A DNA stretch of 40,184 nucleotides from Beijerinckiaceae bacterium (GCA_019745195.1 JAIETL010000019.1:1-40184), one strand, 5' to 3'. Shown: positions 26,252 through 36,481, counted from the stretch's first letter. The notes: generated by a model from the sequence alone, not told the origin. A program made the numbers and translations.

Positions 26252-27030
26252 GCAAAGCCGCCGCCACGACGCGCGATACATCTCCCGGCCGCCCGCGCCT
26301 GCTCTGGCCGGCGCTGCTGACCATTATCGGCGTCGCTGTTTTGTGTACGCTCGGCGGCTGGCAATTGCTGCGCATGGGCGAGAAGCGCGTCTTCATCGAC
26401 CGGCTGCAGGCGCAGGCGGCAGGCGCGCCGGCAGCTATGCCGGCGGTCTCGACATGGCCCGGCCTCGACCCCGCGGCGCTCGACCTGACCCGCGTGCAGG
26501 CGCGCGGGACATTCCTCGACGGTCCTTTCGCCACGGTGCGCACCACCATCGCGTCTGGCGGGCCGGGCACGCGCCAGCTTTCGGGCTTCGGCCGCTGGAT
26601 CTTCCAGGGGTTTCGGCTGGAAGATGGCGGGCTCGTTCTGGTCAATCGCGGCTTCGTGCCCGAAAATCGGCTCGGGCAGGTTTCGCCCGCGACGGGCCCT
26701 GCGACAATCACAGGCTATCTGCGCGCGCCCGAGGGGCGAGGCTCCTTCACGCCCGCCGACCTGCCGGCGCGGCGCGAGTTCTACACGCGCGATCCGGCAG
26801 CGATAGCGGCTTCGCTCGGCATCGGTCCCGTCGCATCGTTCTATCTGGAGGCCGAGCGCGTCGGCGACGGCATGACGCCGCCCGCCGGCGTCGATGCGAA
26901 GGAACTGATCGGGCGCATTCCCGACAACCACCTGTCCTACGCGCTGACCTGGTTCGGACTGGCGCTGACGCTCATCGGCGTTTTCGGAGCTTGGGCGTGG
27001 CAAGGGCGCAAGCCGGCATCCGCCTTCTGA
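26248..27030 (+). CDS. SURF1-family oxidase assembly protein
   Basis: A 260-aa protein with N-terminal (about 19-40) and C-terminal (about 230-252) membrane helices and a periplasmic domain between, the standard SURF1/Shy1 layout. Marks are LGGWQLLRMGEKRVFIDRL, LVNRGFVPENRL, GYLRAPE and NNHLxYALTWFGLA-like NHLSYALTWFGLAL. SURF1 helps insert heme a into subunit I. It begins in the DUF983 stop codon (ATGA). Confidence 0.94.
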   Translation: MSKAAATTRDTSPGRPRLLWPALLTIIGVAVLCTLGGWQLLRMGEKRVFIDRLQAQAAGAPAAMPAVSTWPGLDPAALDLTRVQARGTFLDGPFATVRTTIASGGPGTRQLSGFGRWIFQGFRLEDGGLVLVNRGFVPENRLGQVSPATGPATITGYLRAPEGRGSFTPADLPARREFYTRDPAAIAASLGIGPVASFYLEAERVGDGMTPPAGVDAKELIGRIPDNHLSYALTWFGLALTLIGVFGAWAWQGRKPASAF

Positions 27031-27101
27031 GCGCATCGGCTTTGCCCAAACCCGCCAAGCGGCCTATAGCAAAACCCACGCCCATCCGAGACCCTTTCGC
27101 C

Positions 27102-28517
27102 GTGCTTCACATCTCCACACGGGGCGAGGCCCCTGCCCTGTCCTTCTCCGACGCGCTTCTGGCGGGTCTGGCCCGCGATGGCGGGCTCTATCTCCCCGAG
27201 AGTTTTCCGACGCTCGACGCGCACGAGATCGCGGGCTTCGCCGGCAAGCCTTACGCGCAGGTGGCGCAGTGCGTGCTCGGCGCGCTGAGCGACGGCGACA
27301 TCGAGGGCAAGGCGCTGTCGGAGATGATCGCGCAGGCCTATGCGAGCTTCCGCCATCCGGCCGTCTGCCCGCTGACGCAACTGGGCGACAACCTGTTCGT
27401 GCTCGAACTGTTTCACGGCCCGACCCTCGCCTTCAAGGACGTGGCGATGCAGCTGCTCGGGCGGCTGATGGACCATGTCCTGACGCTGCGCGGGGCGCGC
27501 GCCACCATCGTCGGCGCGACCTCCGGCGACACCGGTGGGGCCGCCATCGACGCCTTCAAGGGCCTGAAGAACGTCGATGTCTTCATCCTCTATCCGCAGG
27601 GCCGCGTCTCGGACGTGCAGCGCCGGCAGATGACGACGGTCGAGGCGCACAACGTCCACGCCATCGCGATCGACGGCACCTTCGACGACTGCCAGAACCT
27701 GCTCAAGGCGCTGTTCAACCATCATGCCTTCCGCGACGAGATCGGCCTCTCGGGCGTCAACTCGATCAACTGGGCGCGGATCGCGGCGCAGGTGGTGTAT
27801 TACTTCACCTCGGCGGTGGCGCTCGGCGCGCCTGGCCGCAAGGTTTCGTTTTCGGTGCCGACAGGCAATTTCGGCGACGTGCTGGCCGGTTTCGTCGCCA
27901 AGCGGATGGGGCTTCCGGTCGAGCGCTTCCTGATCGGCACCAACAGCAACGACATCCTGGCGCGGACGCTGGCTGAGGGCGTCTACGAGATGCGCGGCGT
28001 CCACGCCACGACCTCGCCTTCGATGGACATCCAGATCTCCTCGAACTTCGAGCGGCTGCTGTTCGACGCGCATGGCCGCGACGGGGCGGCGATCCGTGGC
28101 CTGATGGACTCGCTCAAGCAATCTGGCCGTTTCGAGATCGGGCCTGAGCCGCTCGCGCGCATCCGCGCCGAATTCGACGCGACCGCGATCGACGAGGCGA
28201 AGGTGGCCGCCGAAATCGGCGCGACGTGGGCGCAAGCCGGCTATCTGCTCGATCCGCATACCGCCATCGGCGTCGCGGCCGCGCGCGAGGGGCTGGCGCG
28301 CGACCCGGCGACGCCGATGATCGTGCTCGGCACCGCCCATCCGGCCAAGTTCCCCGCCGCCGTGAAAGCCGCGAGCGGTGTCGTGCCCGCGCTGCCGGCC
28401 CATCTTGCGGATCTGATGGACCGCAAGGAGCGTTTCACCCCGATGCCGAACGACCAGACGAGGCTGGAGAGCTTCATCCGCGAGCACGCCCGTGCGGTCA
28501 GGGGAGCGGCGGCATGA
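27102..28517 (+). CDS. thrC: Threonine synthase
   Basis: A 471-aa PLP enzyme converting O-phosphohomoserine to threonine. The PLP lysine is K112 in FHGPTLAFKDVAMQ. Other marks are the N-terminal HISTRGEAPALSFSDALL and DGGLYLPE, the phosphate-binding GATSGDTGGAAIDAF, and VPTGNFGDVLAGFVAKRMG. The chosen start is GTG 27102, giving the family's usual beginning; the frame is open upstream through the SURF1 gene. It overlaps the M16 peptidase gene by four bases (ATGA). Confidence 0.95.
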   Translation: MLHISTRGEAPALSFSDALLAGLARDGGLYLPESFPTLDAHEIAGFAGKPYAQVAQCVLGALSDGDIEGKALSEMIAQAYASFRHPAVCPLTQLGDNLFVLELFHGPTLAFKDVAMQLLGRLMDHVLTLRGARATIVGATSGDTGGAAIDAFKGLKNVDVFILYPQGRVSDVQRRQMTTVEAHNVHAIAIDGTFDDCQNLLKALFNHHAFRDEIGLSGVNSINWARIAAQVVYYFTSAVALGAPGRKVSFSVPTGNFGDVLAGFVAKRMGLPVERFLIGTNSNDILARTLAEGVYEMRGVHATTSPSMDIQISSNFERLLFDAHGRDGAAIRGLMDSLKQSGRFEIGPEPLARIRAEFDATAIDEAKVAAEIGATWAQAGYLLDPHTAIGVAAAREGLARDPATPMIVLGTAHPAKFPAAVKAASGVVPALPAHLADLMDRKERFTPMPNDQTRLESFIREHARAVRGAAA

Positions 28518-29842
28518 GCGAGCATGGCGACGAGATCGACATCGCCGCGCCGAACGCCGGCGAGCACGACCCCGATGTCGGGCTGACCACCCTGCCGTCA
28601 GGCCTGCGCATCGTCTCGCAGCGCATGGACCATGCCGCCACCGTCTCGCTCGGCATCTGGATCGGGGCCGGCTCGCGCGACGAGGCGCCCCATGAGCACG
28701 GGCTCGCCCATCTGCTGGAGCACATGGCCTTCAAGGGCACGGCGCGGCGCAACGCGCTGGAGATTGCGGAAGAGATCGAGAGCGTCGGCGGCGACCTCAA
28801 CGCCGCGACATCGGTCGAGTACACCTGCTACACCGCCCGCGTGCTGGGCGAAGACCTCGAACTCGCAGTCGATATCCTCGCCGACATCCTGACTTCGCCG
28901 GCCCTCACCGAAGAGGAGCTGAGGCGCGAGAAGGGCGTGATCCTGCAGGAGATCAGCGCGGTTCAGGATACGCCCGACGACCTCGTCTACGACCGCTTCC
29001 TGCAGGCGGCCTTCCCCGACCAGCCGCTCGGCCGGCCGATCCTGGGCACCGCCAAGACCGTGAAGAGTTTCACGCCCGATGCGATTCGGGCCTATCTCGC
29101 GCGGCACTACCATGCCGGCAACATGGTGCTGGCGGCGTCCGGCGCGGTCGATCACGACGACCTCGTCGCGCTCGCGAAGAGGCATCTGGCCGCGCTGCCG
29201 ACCTCGCCCGAGGCGAAGCCGGTCCGCGAGGGCGGCGACTATCGCGGCGGCGAGGCGCGGATCAAAAGCGACGAGGAGCAGGTCCATCTCGTCCTCGGCT
29301 TTCCGGGCCAGCCCTTCAGCAAGGGTGCGCATTATCCGCTGCAGATCTTCTCCTCCGTGCTCGGCGGCGGGCTGTCCTCGCGGCTCTTCCAGGAGGTGCG
29401 CGAGAAACGCGGGCTGGCCTATGCGGTCGACGCCTTCCACTGGCCCTTCTCCGATTGCGGCGTCTTCGGCATCAGCGCCGGCACCGCGCCGGAGGATGCA
29501 GCCGAACTGATCGACGTCTCGCTGGCCTGCCTGCGGCAGGCGGCCGAGGATGTCAGCGAGGCGGAAGTGGCGCGGGCCCGCGCGCAGATGAAGGTCGGGC
29601 TGCTCGCCTCGCTGGAGAGCCCCGGCGGCAAACTGGAGCAGATGGCGCGGCAGGTGCTGATCTTCGGCCGGGCGATCCGGCGCGAAGAGCTGGCGGCGCG
29701 GCTCGACGCGGTGACGCTCGACGACGTGCGCGCGGCGGGGCGCTCCCTGCTCGGCCACCAGCCGACGATCGCGGCCGTCGGCCCGCTCAAGGGCCTGCCG
29801 CTGGCGAAAGGGCTGAAATACGCCAGCCGGGCTGCGGATTGA
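28514..29842 (+). CDS. M16-family zinc metallopeptidase (MPP-like)
   Basis: A 442-aa pitrilysin/processing-peptidase-type enzyme. The inverted zinc motif is H66-L-L-E69-H70 in GLAHLLEHMAFKGT, and the third ligand is probably E146 in REKGVILQEI. The C-terminal half is the inactive M16_C domain with GGGLSSRLFQEVREKRGLAYAV. It resembles the bacterial relatives of the mitochondrial processing peptidase beta subunit. In alphaproteobacteria it commonly follows thrC, as here. The substrate is unknown. Confidence 0.94.
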   Translation: MSEHGDEIDIAAPNAGEHDPDVGLTTLPSGLRIVSQRMDHAATVSLGIWIGAGSRDEAPHEHGLAHLLEHMAFKGTARRNALEIAEEIESVGGDLNAATSVEYTCYTARVLGEDLELAVDILADILTSPALTEEELRREKGVILQEISAVQDTPDDLVYDRFLQAAFPDQPLGRPILGTAKTVKSFTPDAIRAYLARHYHAGNMVLAASGAVDHDDLVALAKRHLAALPTSPEAKPVREGGDYRGGEARIKSDEEQVHLVLGFPGQPFSKGAHYPLQIFSSVLGGGLSSRLFQEVREKRGLAYAVDAFHWPFSDCGVFGISAGTAPEDAAELIDVSLACLRQAAEDVSEAEVARARAQMKVGLLASLESPGGKLEQMARQVLIFGRAIRREELAARLDAVTLDDVRAAGRSLLGHQPTIAAVGPLKGLPLAKGLKYASRAAD

Positions 29843-29853
29843 GGACGGGTCCA

Positions 29854-29898
29854 GCATGACATTGTCCGAAAACCGGCATCCACTTTTCGGCGTCACGC
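29854..29898. repeat. Short palindromic repeat, family E, before the GNAT gene
   Basis: GCATGAC (29854-29860) pairs with GTCACGC (29892-29898), and CCGAAAA with TTTTCGG inside it. The core CCGAAAACCGG...CACTTTTCGG matches, from memory, a palindrome scattered through rhizobial genomes. It ends four bases before the GNAT start. Confidence 0.75.
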
Positions 29899-29902
29899 TC
29901 TG

Positions 29903-30493
29903 ATGGCGCTGTTCCGTTTCGCGACCGACCCGCCAGCGCGCCCGCTGATCCGCACACAGAACCTCGTCCTGCGTGCGCCGGCTGCGGCCGATTACGCCGC
30001 CTGGGCCGTGCTGCGCATGGAGAGCCGCGAGTTCCTGACGCCATGGGAGCCGGTCTGGAACGAGGACGACCTGACGCGGGCCTCGTTCCGGCTGCGGGTG
30101 AAGCGCGCCGCCCGCGAGATCGCCACCGACGAGGCCTATTCGCTGTTCATCGTCGATCAGCAGACAGATGCGTTGCTCGGCGGGCTGACGCTGGGTCTGG
30201 TCAGGCGCGGCGTGGCGCAGGCCTGCACGCTGGGCTACTGGATGGGCCAGCGCCATGCCGGCCGGGGCCACATGACGGAAGCCGTGCGCGGGGCGCTGCG
30301 CTTCGCCTTCAACGATCTCGCACTGCACCGGGTCGAGGCCGCATGCCTGCCCGCCAACGAGCCCTCGCGCCGGCTGCTGGAGCGCGTCGGCTTCCAACAC
30401 GAAGGCATGGCGCGGGCTTATCTGCGCATCAACGGCGCCTGGGCGGATCACCTGCTCTATGCGGCCTTGTCGAGCGACAGGGCGCCGGGATGA
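29903..30493 (+). CDS. RimJ/RimL-type GNAT N-acetyltransferase
   Basis: A 196-aa acetyl-CoA-dependent acetyltransferase. The acetyl-CoA loop is ...GYWMGQRHAGRGHMTEAVRGALRF, and the C-terminal motif HRVEAACLPANEPSRRLLERVGF is typical of RimJ/RimL-like N-terminal acetyltransferases of ribosomal proteins. MESREFLTPWEPVW is also common in this branch. It lies after the M16 peptidase gene in the same direction. The acceptor substrate is not known. Confidence 0.9.
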   Translation: MALFRFATDPPARPLIRTQNLVLRAPAAADYAAWAVLRMESREFLTPWEPVWNEDDLTRASFRLRVKRAAREIATDEAYSLFIVDQQTDALLGGLTLGLVRRGVAQACTLGYWMGQRHAGRGHMTEAVRGALRFAFNDLALHRVEAACLPANEPSRRLLERVGFQHEGMARAYLRINGAWADHLLYAALSSDRAPG

Positions 30494-30798
30494 GACTGCG
30501 GCCCGTGACCCCAACCATTGCGACGCCTCGACCGTCTTTGCGAGCGCAGCGAAGCAATCCAGCCTCTCGCGCCGACCTCTGGATTGCTTCGCTACGCTCG
30601 CAATGACGGAGAGGTTACGGTCACCAAAAGCAAAGGCCGCTCGGGAGTGATCCGTCGCGGCCTTTGAGCCTGCAGCAAGCTGCAGGTGGGTGATAGCATC
30701 AACATAAGCGGTTGACCCGTATTGTTCAAGAAAAATGCCCGGCGCAGTGTGCCTTGCCCTCGCCATGAGCCCTCGCTAGGACTGGCCTTCACATTCGA
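30494..30798. other. Gap between the GNAT gene and the GGDEF-EAL gene
   Basis: 305 bases without a gene. It holds a family C palindrome (30532-30609) and a hairpin AAAGGCCGC / GCGGCCTTT (30632-30665) with only a short T run. A TTGACC at about 30712 may be a -35 for the following gene, but no clear -10 goes with it. Confidence 0.6.
30532..30609. repeat. Inverted repeat, family C, copy 1
   Basis: CGTCTTTGCGAGCGCAGCG-AAGCAATCCAG pairs with CTGGATTGCTTCGC-TACGCTCGCAATGACG across a variable loop. Further copies are at 33783-33858 and 36506-36586. The loop differs in all three and the stems are nearly identical. Confidence 0.92.
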
Positions 30799-33735
30799 AT
30801 GATCGTTCCCCGCCCCAGTCTCGAGCCGCGCTTGTCCATACCCGACCGACTTCTCCGGTTTGGCTGCACTGTGGCCGGCATGCTGCTCTGGCTCGCCATG
30901 GCGGCGGCGCCTGCGCTTGCAGTCGAGGCTGTGCGCGTGCCGGTCGATTCCTCTGTGCTCGACCTGACCCATGTCGTCGAGCGCAACAAATCCGATGGCG
31001 ACGTCATCCAGATTTCGACCGCGCCGGGGCCGGACGGCATCGTGCGCCGTATCGCCGTCAGGGCGCGAGAATCGGGCGCGCGGCCGGACTGGATCGTCTT
31101 CGCGCTGACCAACGATTCCGACGAGCAGATCGACCGGCTGCTGGTCGCGCCCTTCCACCGGCTGATCGGCTCGGGCGTGATCTGGCCCGATCTCGGCGAC
31201 CGGCGCATCGAGGCGGTGACTGCGAGCCAGGGCCTCAGCCCCGAGCGCGAGGAGAGCCCGGACGCCGACGTCTTCCTGATCACGCTCGACCCCGGCACCA
31301 CCGTGACCTTCGTCGCGGAACTCAAATCGCCGAACCTGCCGCAGCTCTATCTCTACGAGCAGGAAGCCTACCGCCAAAAAACGAACGGGCTGACGCTCTA
31401 CAAGGGCATCATCATCGGCATCGCCGGCCTGCTGGCGCTGTTCCTGACCATCATCTTCGTGGTCAAGGGTGCGGTGATCTTTCCGGCGGCGGCGGCGCTG
31501 GCCTGGGCGGTGCTGGCCTATTCCGGGCTCGATTTCGGCTTCTTCCAGCGCATTTTTCCGCTCACGCCTGCGATCGAACGGATTTATCGCGCCGGCGCGG
31601 AGGTGGTTCTGGCCGCGACGCTGCTCGTGTTCCTCTTCGCCTATCTCAATCTGGCGCGCTGGCATGTGCGCTACAGCCACGTCACCTTCGTCTGGATGCT
31701 GGGGCTGGCCGGTCTCGTGGGGCTTGCCGTCTTCGACGCGCCGATGGCGTCGGGCATCGCGCGCATCTCGATCGCGGCTGTGGCTGCGGTCGGCTTCGTG
31801 CTGATCCTGCATCTGGCGACGCATGGCTATGAGCGCGCCGTGATGCTGATCCCGACCTGGTTCCTGCTCGCGGTCTGGGTCACGGCGGCGGGCTTTACCG
31901 TGACGGGCCAGTTCTCGCGCGATCTCGTCGCGCCGGCCCTGCTCGGCGGGCTCGTGCTGATCGTGCTGCTGATCGGCTTCACCGTGATCCAGCACGCCTT
32001 TGCCGGCGGCGGCCTGTCGCAGGGGCTGGTCTCGGAGACCGAACGCCGGGCGCTGGCGCTGGCGGGCTCGGGCGATCTCGTCTTCGACTGGGACGTGAGC
32101 GCCGACAAGATCTTCGTCTCGCCGCAGATCGAGGCGCTGCTGGGCTTGGGGCGCGGCGCGCTCGAAGGCTCGGCCTCGCGCTGGCTCGAGCACATGCATG
32201 TCGCCGACCGCGACCGCTACCGCGTCACGCTCGACGCCGTGCTGGAGCAGCGCCGGGGCAAGCTCAATCTCGATGTCCGCCTGCGCGCCGGCAGCGGCGC
32301 CTATCACTGGTTCAACGTCAAGGCGCGGCCCGTCATCGGCTCCGACGGCGAGGTGATCCGCGTCATCGGCACGCTGTCGGACGTCACCGAGCAGCGCACC
32401 GCGCAGGAGCGGCTGCTGCACGACGCCGTCCACGACAACCTGACCGGGCTGCCCAACCGCAAGCTGTTCCAGGACCGGCTGACGGCCGTGTTCGGCTTCT
32501 GCCGGGCCGACGACAACATCCGCCCGACCGTGATCGTGATCGACGTCGATCGCTTCAAGCAGGTCAATGAATCGGTCGGCTTCTCGGCGGGCGATTCGAT
32601 TTTGCTGACGCTGGCGCGCCGGCTCGGCCGGCTGCTGCGGGCGCAGGATACGCTCGCCCGGATCGGCGGCGACACCTTCGCCATGATCCTGGTCTCGGAG
32701 CGCGACCCGGAGCGGATCCTCGCGCTGGCCGAACTGGTGCGGCGTGCGATCTCGACGCCGATCACGCTGTCGGAGCGCGAGATTTTCCTCACGCCCTCGA
32801 TCGGGCTCGCCTTGTTCGACCCCGCGCCGGCCGCGCGCAAGGACGACTGCCTGAAGAACGCCGAGCTCGCCATGGCCCATGCCAAGCGCCAGGGCGGCAA
32901 CAAGATCGAGGTCTTCGTGCCGGCGATGCGGACCGACCGCAACGACAGGCTTGCGCTGGAAAGCGATCTGCGTCGCGCCATCGAGCGCGGCGAAATCCAG
33001 GTGCTCTACCAGCCGATCGTCCGGCTGGAGGACCGCACCATCGCCGGTTTCGAGGCGCTGGTGCGCTGGGACCATCCGCGCGAGGGCCGGCTGATGCCGC
33101 AGGATTTCCTCGCCATCGCCGAGGAAACCGGGCTGATCGTCGATCTCGGCGTCTATGTCATGGACCGCACCGCGCGCGAGCTGGAGGCCTGGCAGGCCGC
33201 GCTCGAGGTCGATCCGCCGATCTTCGCCAGCGTCAACGTCTCCTCGCGCCAGCTTCTGCGCCACGATTTGCTGCATGACGTCAAGACCGTGCTCGGCCGC
33301 CGCCGCGTGCTGCCGGGCACGCTCAAGCTCGAGATCACCGAGAGCCTGGTGATGGAGAACCCGGAATATGCCGCCCAGATGCTGCACCGCATCCGCGACC
33401 TCGGCGCGGGGCTTTCGCTCGACGATTTCGGGACGGGCTATTCCTCGCTGTCCTATCTGCAGCGCTTCCCCTTCGACACGATCAAGGTCGACCAGAGCTT
33501 CGTGCGCCAGATGGGCAATGGCAAGCCGCCGGTGATCCTGCGCTCGATCGTCCAGCTCGCCGCCGATCTGCGCATGGACGTGGTCGCGGAAGGAGCCGAG
33601 AGCGAGTCGGATGCGATCGAACTCTACCAGCTCGGCTGCCACTACGCTCAGGGGTACATCTTCGGCAAGCCGATGACGGCGGCCGAGGCGCGACGGCTGG
33701 TCGGCGCAAGCGTGGCGACCACGGAAGCGGCTTGA
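30799..33735 (+). CDS. Membrane PAS-GGDEF-EAL protein, probable c-di-GMP phosphodiesterase
   Basis: A 978-aa inner-membrane protein. A signal-like N-terminus ending AAPALAVEA is followed by a periplasmic beta-rich segment (about 43-195), seven or so membrane helices (about 200-400; 7TM-DISM-like), a PAS domain (about 420-535), a GGDEF domain (about 540-700) and an EAL domain (about 715-965). The cyclase motif is degenerate, GGDTF at 623-627, so diguanylate cyclase activity is doubtful. The EAL domain keeps E752 in [36 protein letters not shown] and EGAES, so c-di-GMP hydrolysis is likely. It stands alone, flanked by family C palindromes. Confidence 0.9.
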   Translation: MIVPRPSLEPRLSIPDRLLRFGCTVAGMLLWLAMAAAPALAVEAVRVPVDSSVLDLTHVVERNKSDGDVIQISTAPGPDGIVRRIAVRARESGARPDWIVFALTNDSDEQIDRLLVAPFHRLIGSGVIWPDLGDRRIEAVTASQGLSPEREESPDADVFLITLDPGTTVTFVAELKSPNLPQLYLYEQEAYRQKTNGLTLYKGIIIGIAGLLALFLTIIFVVKGAVIFPAAAALAWAVLAYSGLDFGFFQRIFPLTPAIERIYRAGAEVVLAATLLVFLFAYLNLARWHVRYSHVTFVWMLGLAGLVGLAVFDAPMASGIARISIAAVAAVGFVLILHLATHGYERAVMLIPTWFLLAVWVTAAGFTVTGQFSRDLVAPALLGGLVLIVLLIGFTVIQHAFAGGGLSQGLVSETERRALALAGSGDLVFDWDVSADKIFVSPQIEALLGLGRGALEGSASRWLEHMHVADRDRYRVTLDAVLEQRRGKLNLDVRLRAGSGAYHWFNVKARPVIGSDGEVIRVIGTLSDVTEQRTAQERLLHDAVHDNLTGLPNRKLFQDRLTAVFGFCRADDNIRPTVIVIDVDRFKQVNESVGFSAGDSILLTLARRLGRLLRAQDTLARIGGDTFAMILVSERDPERILALAELVRRAISTPITLSEREIFLTPSIGLALFDPAPAARKDDCLKNAELAMAHAKRQGGNKIEVFVPAMRTDRNDRLALESDLRRAIERGEIQVLYQPIVRLEDRTIAGFEALVRWDHPREGRLMPQDFLAIAEETGLIVDLGVYVMDRTARELEAWQAALEVDPPIFASVNVSSRQLLRHDLLHDVKTVLGRRRVLPGTLKLEITESLVMENPEYAAQMLHRIRDLGAGLSLDDFGTGYSSLSYLQRFPFDTIKVDQSFVRQMGNGKPPVILRSIVQLAADLRMDVVAEGAESESDAIELYQLGCHYAQGYIFGKPMTAAEARRLVGASVATTEAA

Positions 33736-33782
33736 GGGCGGCGCCTCATCGGGCGACCATAGATGCGCTCGGGCCGCTCAGC

Positions 33783-33858
33783 CGTCTTTGCGAGCGTAGC
33801 GAAGCAATCCAGCGTTTGCGCGAGACCTCTGGATTGCTTCGCTACGCTCGCAAAGACG
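33783..33858. repeat. Inverted repeat, family C, copy 2
   Basis: The arms CGTCTTTGCGAGCGTAGCG-AAGCAATCCAG and the exact reverse complement ending CGCAAAGACG form a 30-bp perfect stem with a short loop. Where copy 1 has CAGCG on one side, this copy has TAGCG paired with CGCTA. It lies between two convergent genes. Confidence 0.93.
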
Positions 33859-33885
33859 ACGGGTCCGGCTCAGGAGCTACAGTCA

Positions 33886-35415
33886 TCAAAGCTGGGATTC
33901 GACCGGCAGGCAGCCGATCAGGAACGCCGCCAGTCGTCGCCGCAGGCTGGCTCCGGGTTCGCGGCCCGATCCATCGCCCCAGCGGAGCCGGCCGTCGCGC
34001 AAGGTCACGGCATAAGCGGAGTCCGGTTGCGTCTGCTCGCGGAAATGCCTGTCGATCTCGCAGGCGAGGTCTCGGTCGTGGACGATGATGCCCATCTCGG
34101 TATTGAGCGAGCGCGAGCGCGGATCGAAGTTGAACGAGCCGACGAAGGCGATCTCGCAGTCGACCGTGAAGGCCTTGGTGTGCAGGCTCGCGCCCTTGGA
34201 GCCGAAGAGCGAACCGCGCGCCGGAGTCAATTCGGGCCGCAGTTCGTACAGGGCCACCCCGAGCGCGAGCAGCGGTCTGCGATAGCCGGCATAGGCCCCG
34301 TGGACGGCCACGACATCCGTTGCCGCCAGCGAGTTGGTCAGGACGGATACCCCCACGCCACGCGCTCTGAGCTTGGCCAGAACCGCCATGCCGTCGTCGC
34401 CGGGGATGAAATAGGGTGAGATGATCGCAAGGTCGCGGCGCGCGGAGGCGACGAGGTCACCGATCCGGGTGGCCAGCCGGTTGCCGTTGTTGGCGCCCAG
34501 CGCCTTGCGCGCCTTGTCGGACAAAACCTCGACCTCGTCGACCCAGCGCAGGCTCTCGCCGGGCAGACACGCGGCCAAGCCGCCCTGCGCGCCCGGGCGA
34601 TCCAGATAGGGCCCGGCCTTCGGCGACGCGGCCAGCGTCTCAAGTCGCGCACGGACATCGTCGAGCGTCAGGCGCAGACGGCGGCGGAACAGGGTCTCGA
34701 TCGGGACGGCGACGGCGCTGTTCCAGAACTCGTCGAAGATCGCCTGCGCCGGAGCCAGAGCCTCTCCGACCAGAGCCAGATCCATGTCGTGAAAATTCGA
34801 ATCGGCGTCGGCGTCGAAATAGGCGTCGCCGATGTTGCGGCCTCCGATGATCGCGAGGCGGCCATCGGCGATCCAGGCCTTGTTGTGCATGCGCCGCGTC
34901 GCGGTGACGAAGCGCGCCAGCAATTCGAGGCCGCGCCTGAAGCCGTTGCTGCGGTTGCGGCTGGGGTTGAACAGGCGAATCTCGATATGGGGGTGGGTGT
35001 CGACCGCGCGGTAGAGCCGGTTGCGGCCGCGCATGCTGATGTCGTCGATCAGCATGCGGACGCGCACGCCGCGATCGGCGGCCGCGATCACCTCGCGCAG
35101 CAGCAGGCCGCCGGTGAGATCGTCGAGCCAATAATAATATTGCAGATCGAGGCTGCGGCCGGCCTGACGGGCCGATGCGGCGCGCAGCGTAAAGGCGTGC
35201 AGGTTGTCGGCGAGGAGGGCTACGCCCGACTGGCCGTCCCGGCCGCACAGCAGCGGGGCCACCAGCCGGTCGATCGCGGTTTCGTCATCGCCGATGGCGA
35301 GCGCATGCGCGGGTTGACCGCTGGCGCGGCGGGCAAGGCGTCCATATGAGGACACGCCGGCGAGCGCGACGGCGGCAAGCGCCACGAGGACAACAAGACC
35401 AATCAGCCATGACAT
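33886..35415 (-). CDS. Phospholipase D / cardiolipin synthase-like protein
   Basis: A 509-aa protein with an N-terminal membrane anchor (WLIGLVVLVALAAVALAG) and two PLD active-site motifs: H177-N-K179...D184 in RMHNKAWIADGRLAIIGGRN and H412-T-K414...D419 in LHTKAFTVDCEIAFVGSFN. Two complete HKD motifs suggest phosphatidyl transfer or hydrolysis, as in ClsB/ClsC-type cardiolipin synthases. ATG 35415 is chosen; a TTG 10 codons upstream (35445) is possible. It is divergent from an EEP-family gene, recalling the E. coli ybhP-clsB neighbourhood. The substrate is not certain. Confidence 0.88.
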   Translation of the reverse strand: MSWLIGLVVLVALAAVALAGVSSYGRLARRASGQPAHALAIGDDETAIDRLVAPLLCGRDGQSGVALLADNLHAFTLRAASARQAGRSLDLQYYYWLDDLTGGLLLREVIAAADRGVRVRMLIDDISMRGRNRLYRAVDTHPHIEIRLFNPSRNRSNGFRRGLELLARFVTATRRMHNKAWIADGRLAIIGGRNIGDAYFDADADSNFHDMDLALVGEALAPAQAIFDEFWNSAVAVPIETLFRRRLRLTLDDVRARLETLAASPKAGPYLDRPGAQGGLAACLPGESLRWVDEVEVLSDKARKALGANNGNRLATRIGDLVASARRDLAIISPYFIPGDDGMAVLAKLRARGVGVSVLTNSLAATDVVAVHGAYAGYRRPLLALGVALYELRPELTPARGSLFGSKGASLHTKAFTVDCEIAFVGSFNFDPRSRSLNTEMGIIVHDRDLACEIDRHFREQTQPDSAYAVTLRDGRLRWGDGSGREPGASLRRRLAAFLIGCLPVESQL

Positions 35416-35590
35416 CGGAAACGCGATCGACCCCCTTGCAGACAATCAATTCGCTTCGAGCCAAATCGTTCAATCATCGGCAGGCAAAACGAACCGCGCT
35501 GCTGGCACGCGCGTTGAATGTCGGTCACGTTCGTCTCTCGCTGGCGGATGTCTTCGACCTTTCGCGCGACGAGACAAGGGCTGACTGACT

Positions 35591-36481
35591 GTGTCCGACG
35601 ACTGGAAGACGCGCTGGCGCATGAGTTTCCGGCGCGAGGCGGCGCTGGACATGGACGGGCGGCCGCTGGGCCGGATCAGGCGGCTGCGCGCACTGCGCTC
35701 GGCCGGCTGGAGCCGCGAGCGCGTCCATGGGGCGCGGCCGCAGGAGCAATCCTCGCCGCCGCAGCCTGGCGTCGAACTGCTGTTCGCCTCCTACAACATC
35801 CACAAGGCGGTGGGCCGCGACAGGCGCTTCGACCCCGACCGGATCGTCGCGGTGCTGAAGGAGATCGACGCCGACGTGGTCGCGCTGCAGGAGGCCGACC
35901 AGCGCTTCGGCACACGCGCGGGCCTGCTCGAACTGGAGACGCTGATGCGCGAGACGGGGCTCGCCCCGGTACGCGTCCACGAAACCGGGCCGCGCCATGG
36001 CTGGCACGGCAATGTCGTGCTGATCCGGCAGGGCAGCGCCACCGCGATGACGCAGATCGTGCTGCCGGGGCTGGAGCCGCGCGGGGCGCTGATCGTCGAC
36101 CTCGACCTGCCCTGCGGCTGCGTGCGCGTCGTCGCCGCGCATCTGGGGCTGCTGCGGCATTCGCGCTCGCGCCAGATCGAGAAGCTGATGGCCGCCGCCC
36201 ATGACGGCGACAAGCGGCCGATCGTGCTGATGGGCGACTTCAACGAATGGCGCGTCGGCCGGCGCTCCAGCCTGCACGGGCTCGCGCCGCATTTCGGGCC
36301 GGTGCAGGCCTCGGTGCCGAGCTTTCCGGCGCGGTTCCCGGTGCTGGCGCTGGACCGGATCGTGACCTATCCGCCGGAGCTGATCGCGACGGTGAGTGTG
36401 CATGACACGCCGCTGGCGCGGGTGGCGTCTGACCATCTGCCGATCAAGGCGCGCATCGAACTGCCGGCTGCGGAGACATAG
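35591..36481 (+). CDS. Endonuclease/exonuclease/phosphatase-family protein (YbhP-like)
   Basis: A 296-aa protein from a GTG start preceded by AAGGG. The EEP fold motifs are FASYNIHKAVG, VALQEADQRFG, VVAAHLGLLRHSR, VLMGDFNEW and SDHLPIKARI, which hold the metal and catalytic residues. The first ~58 residues are a basic extension with no clear domain. Family members cut phosphodiesters in DNA, RNA or lipid head groups. The pairing with the PLD-type gene suggests a phospholipid role like E. coli YbhP next to ClsB, which is inference. Confidence 0.88.
   Translation: MSDDWKTRWRMSFRREAALDMDGRPLGRIRRLRALRSAGWSRERVHGARPQEQSSPPQPGVELLFASYNIHKAVGRDRRFDPDRIVAVLKEIDADVVALQEADQRFGTRAGLLELETLMRETGLAPVRVHETGPRHGWHGNVVLIRQGSATAMTQIVLPGLEPRGALIVDLDLPCGCVRVVAAHLGLLRHSRSRQIEKLMAAAHDGDKRPIVLMGDFNEWRVGRRSSLHGLAPHFGPVQASVPSFPARFPVLALDRIVTYPPELIATVSVHDTPLARVASDHLPIKARIELPAAET

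Noticed and set aside
35346..35588. 80-codon plus-strand frame between the PLD and EEP genes
   Set aside because: The first part is antisense of the PLD membrane anchor, and the rest has no recognisable features or ribosome site.
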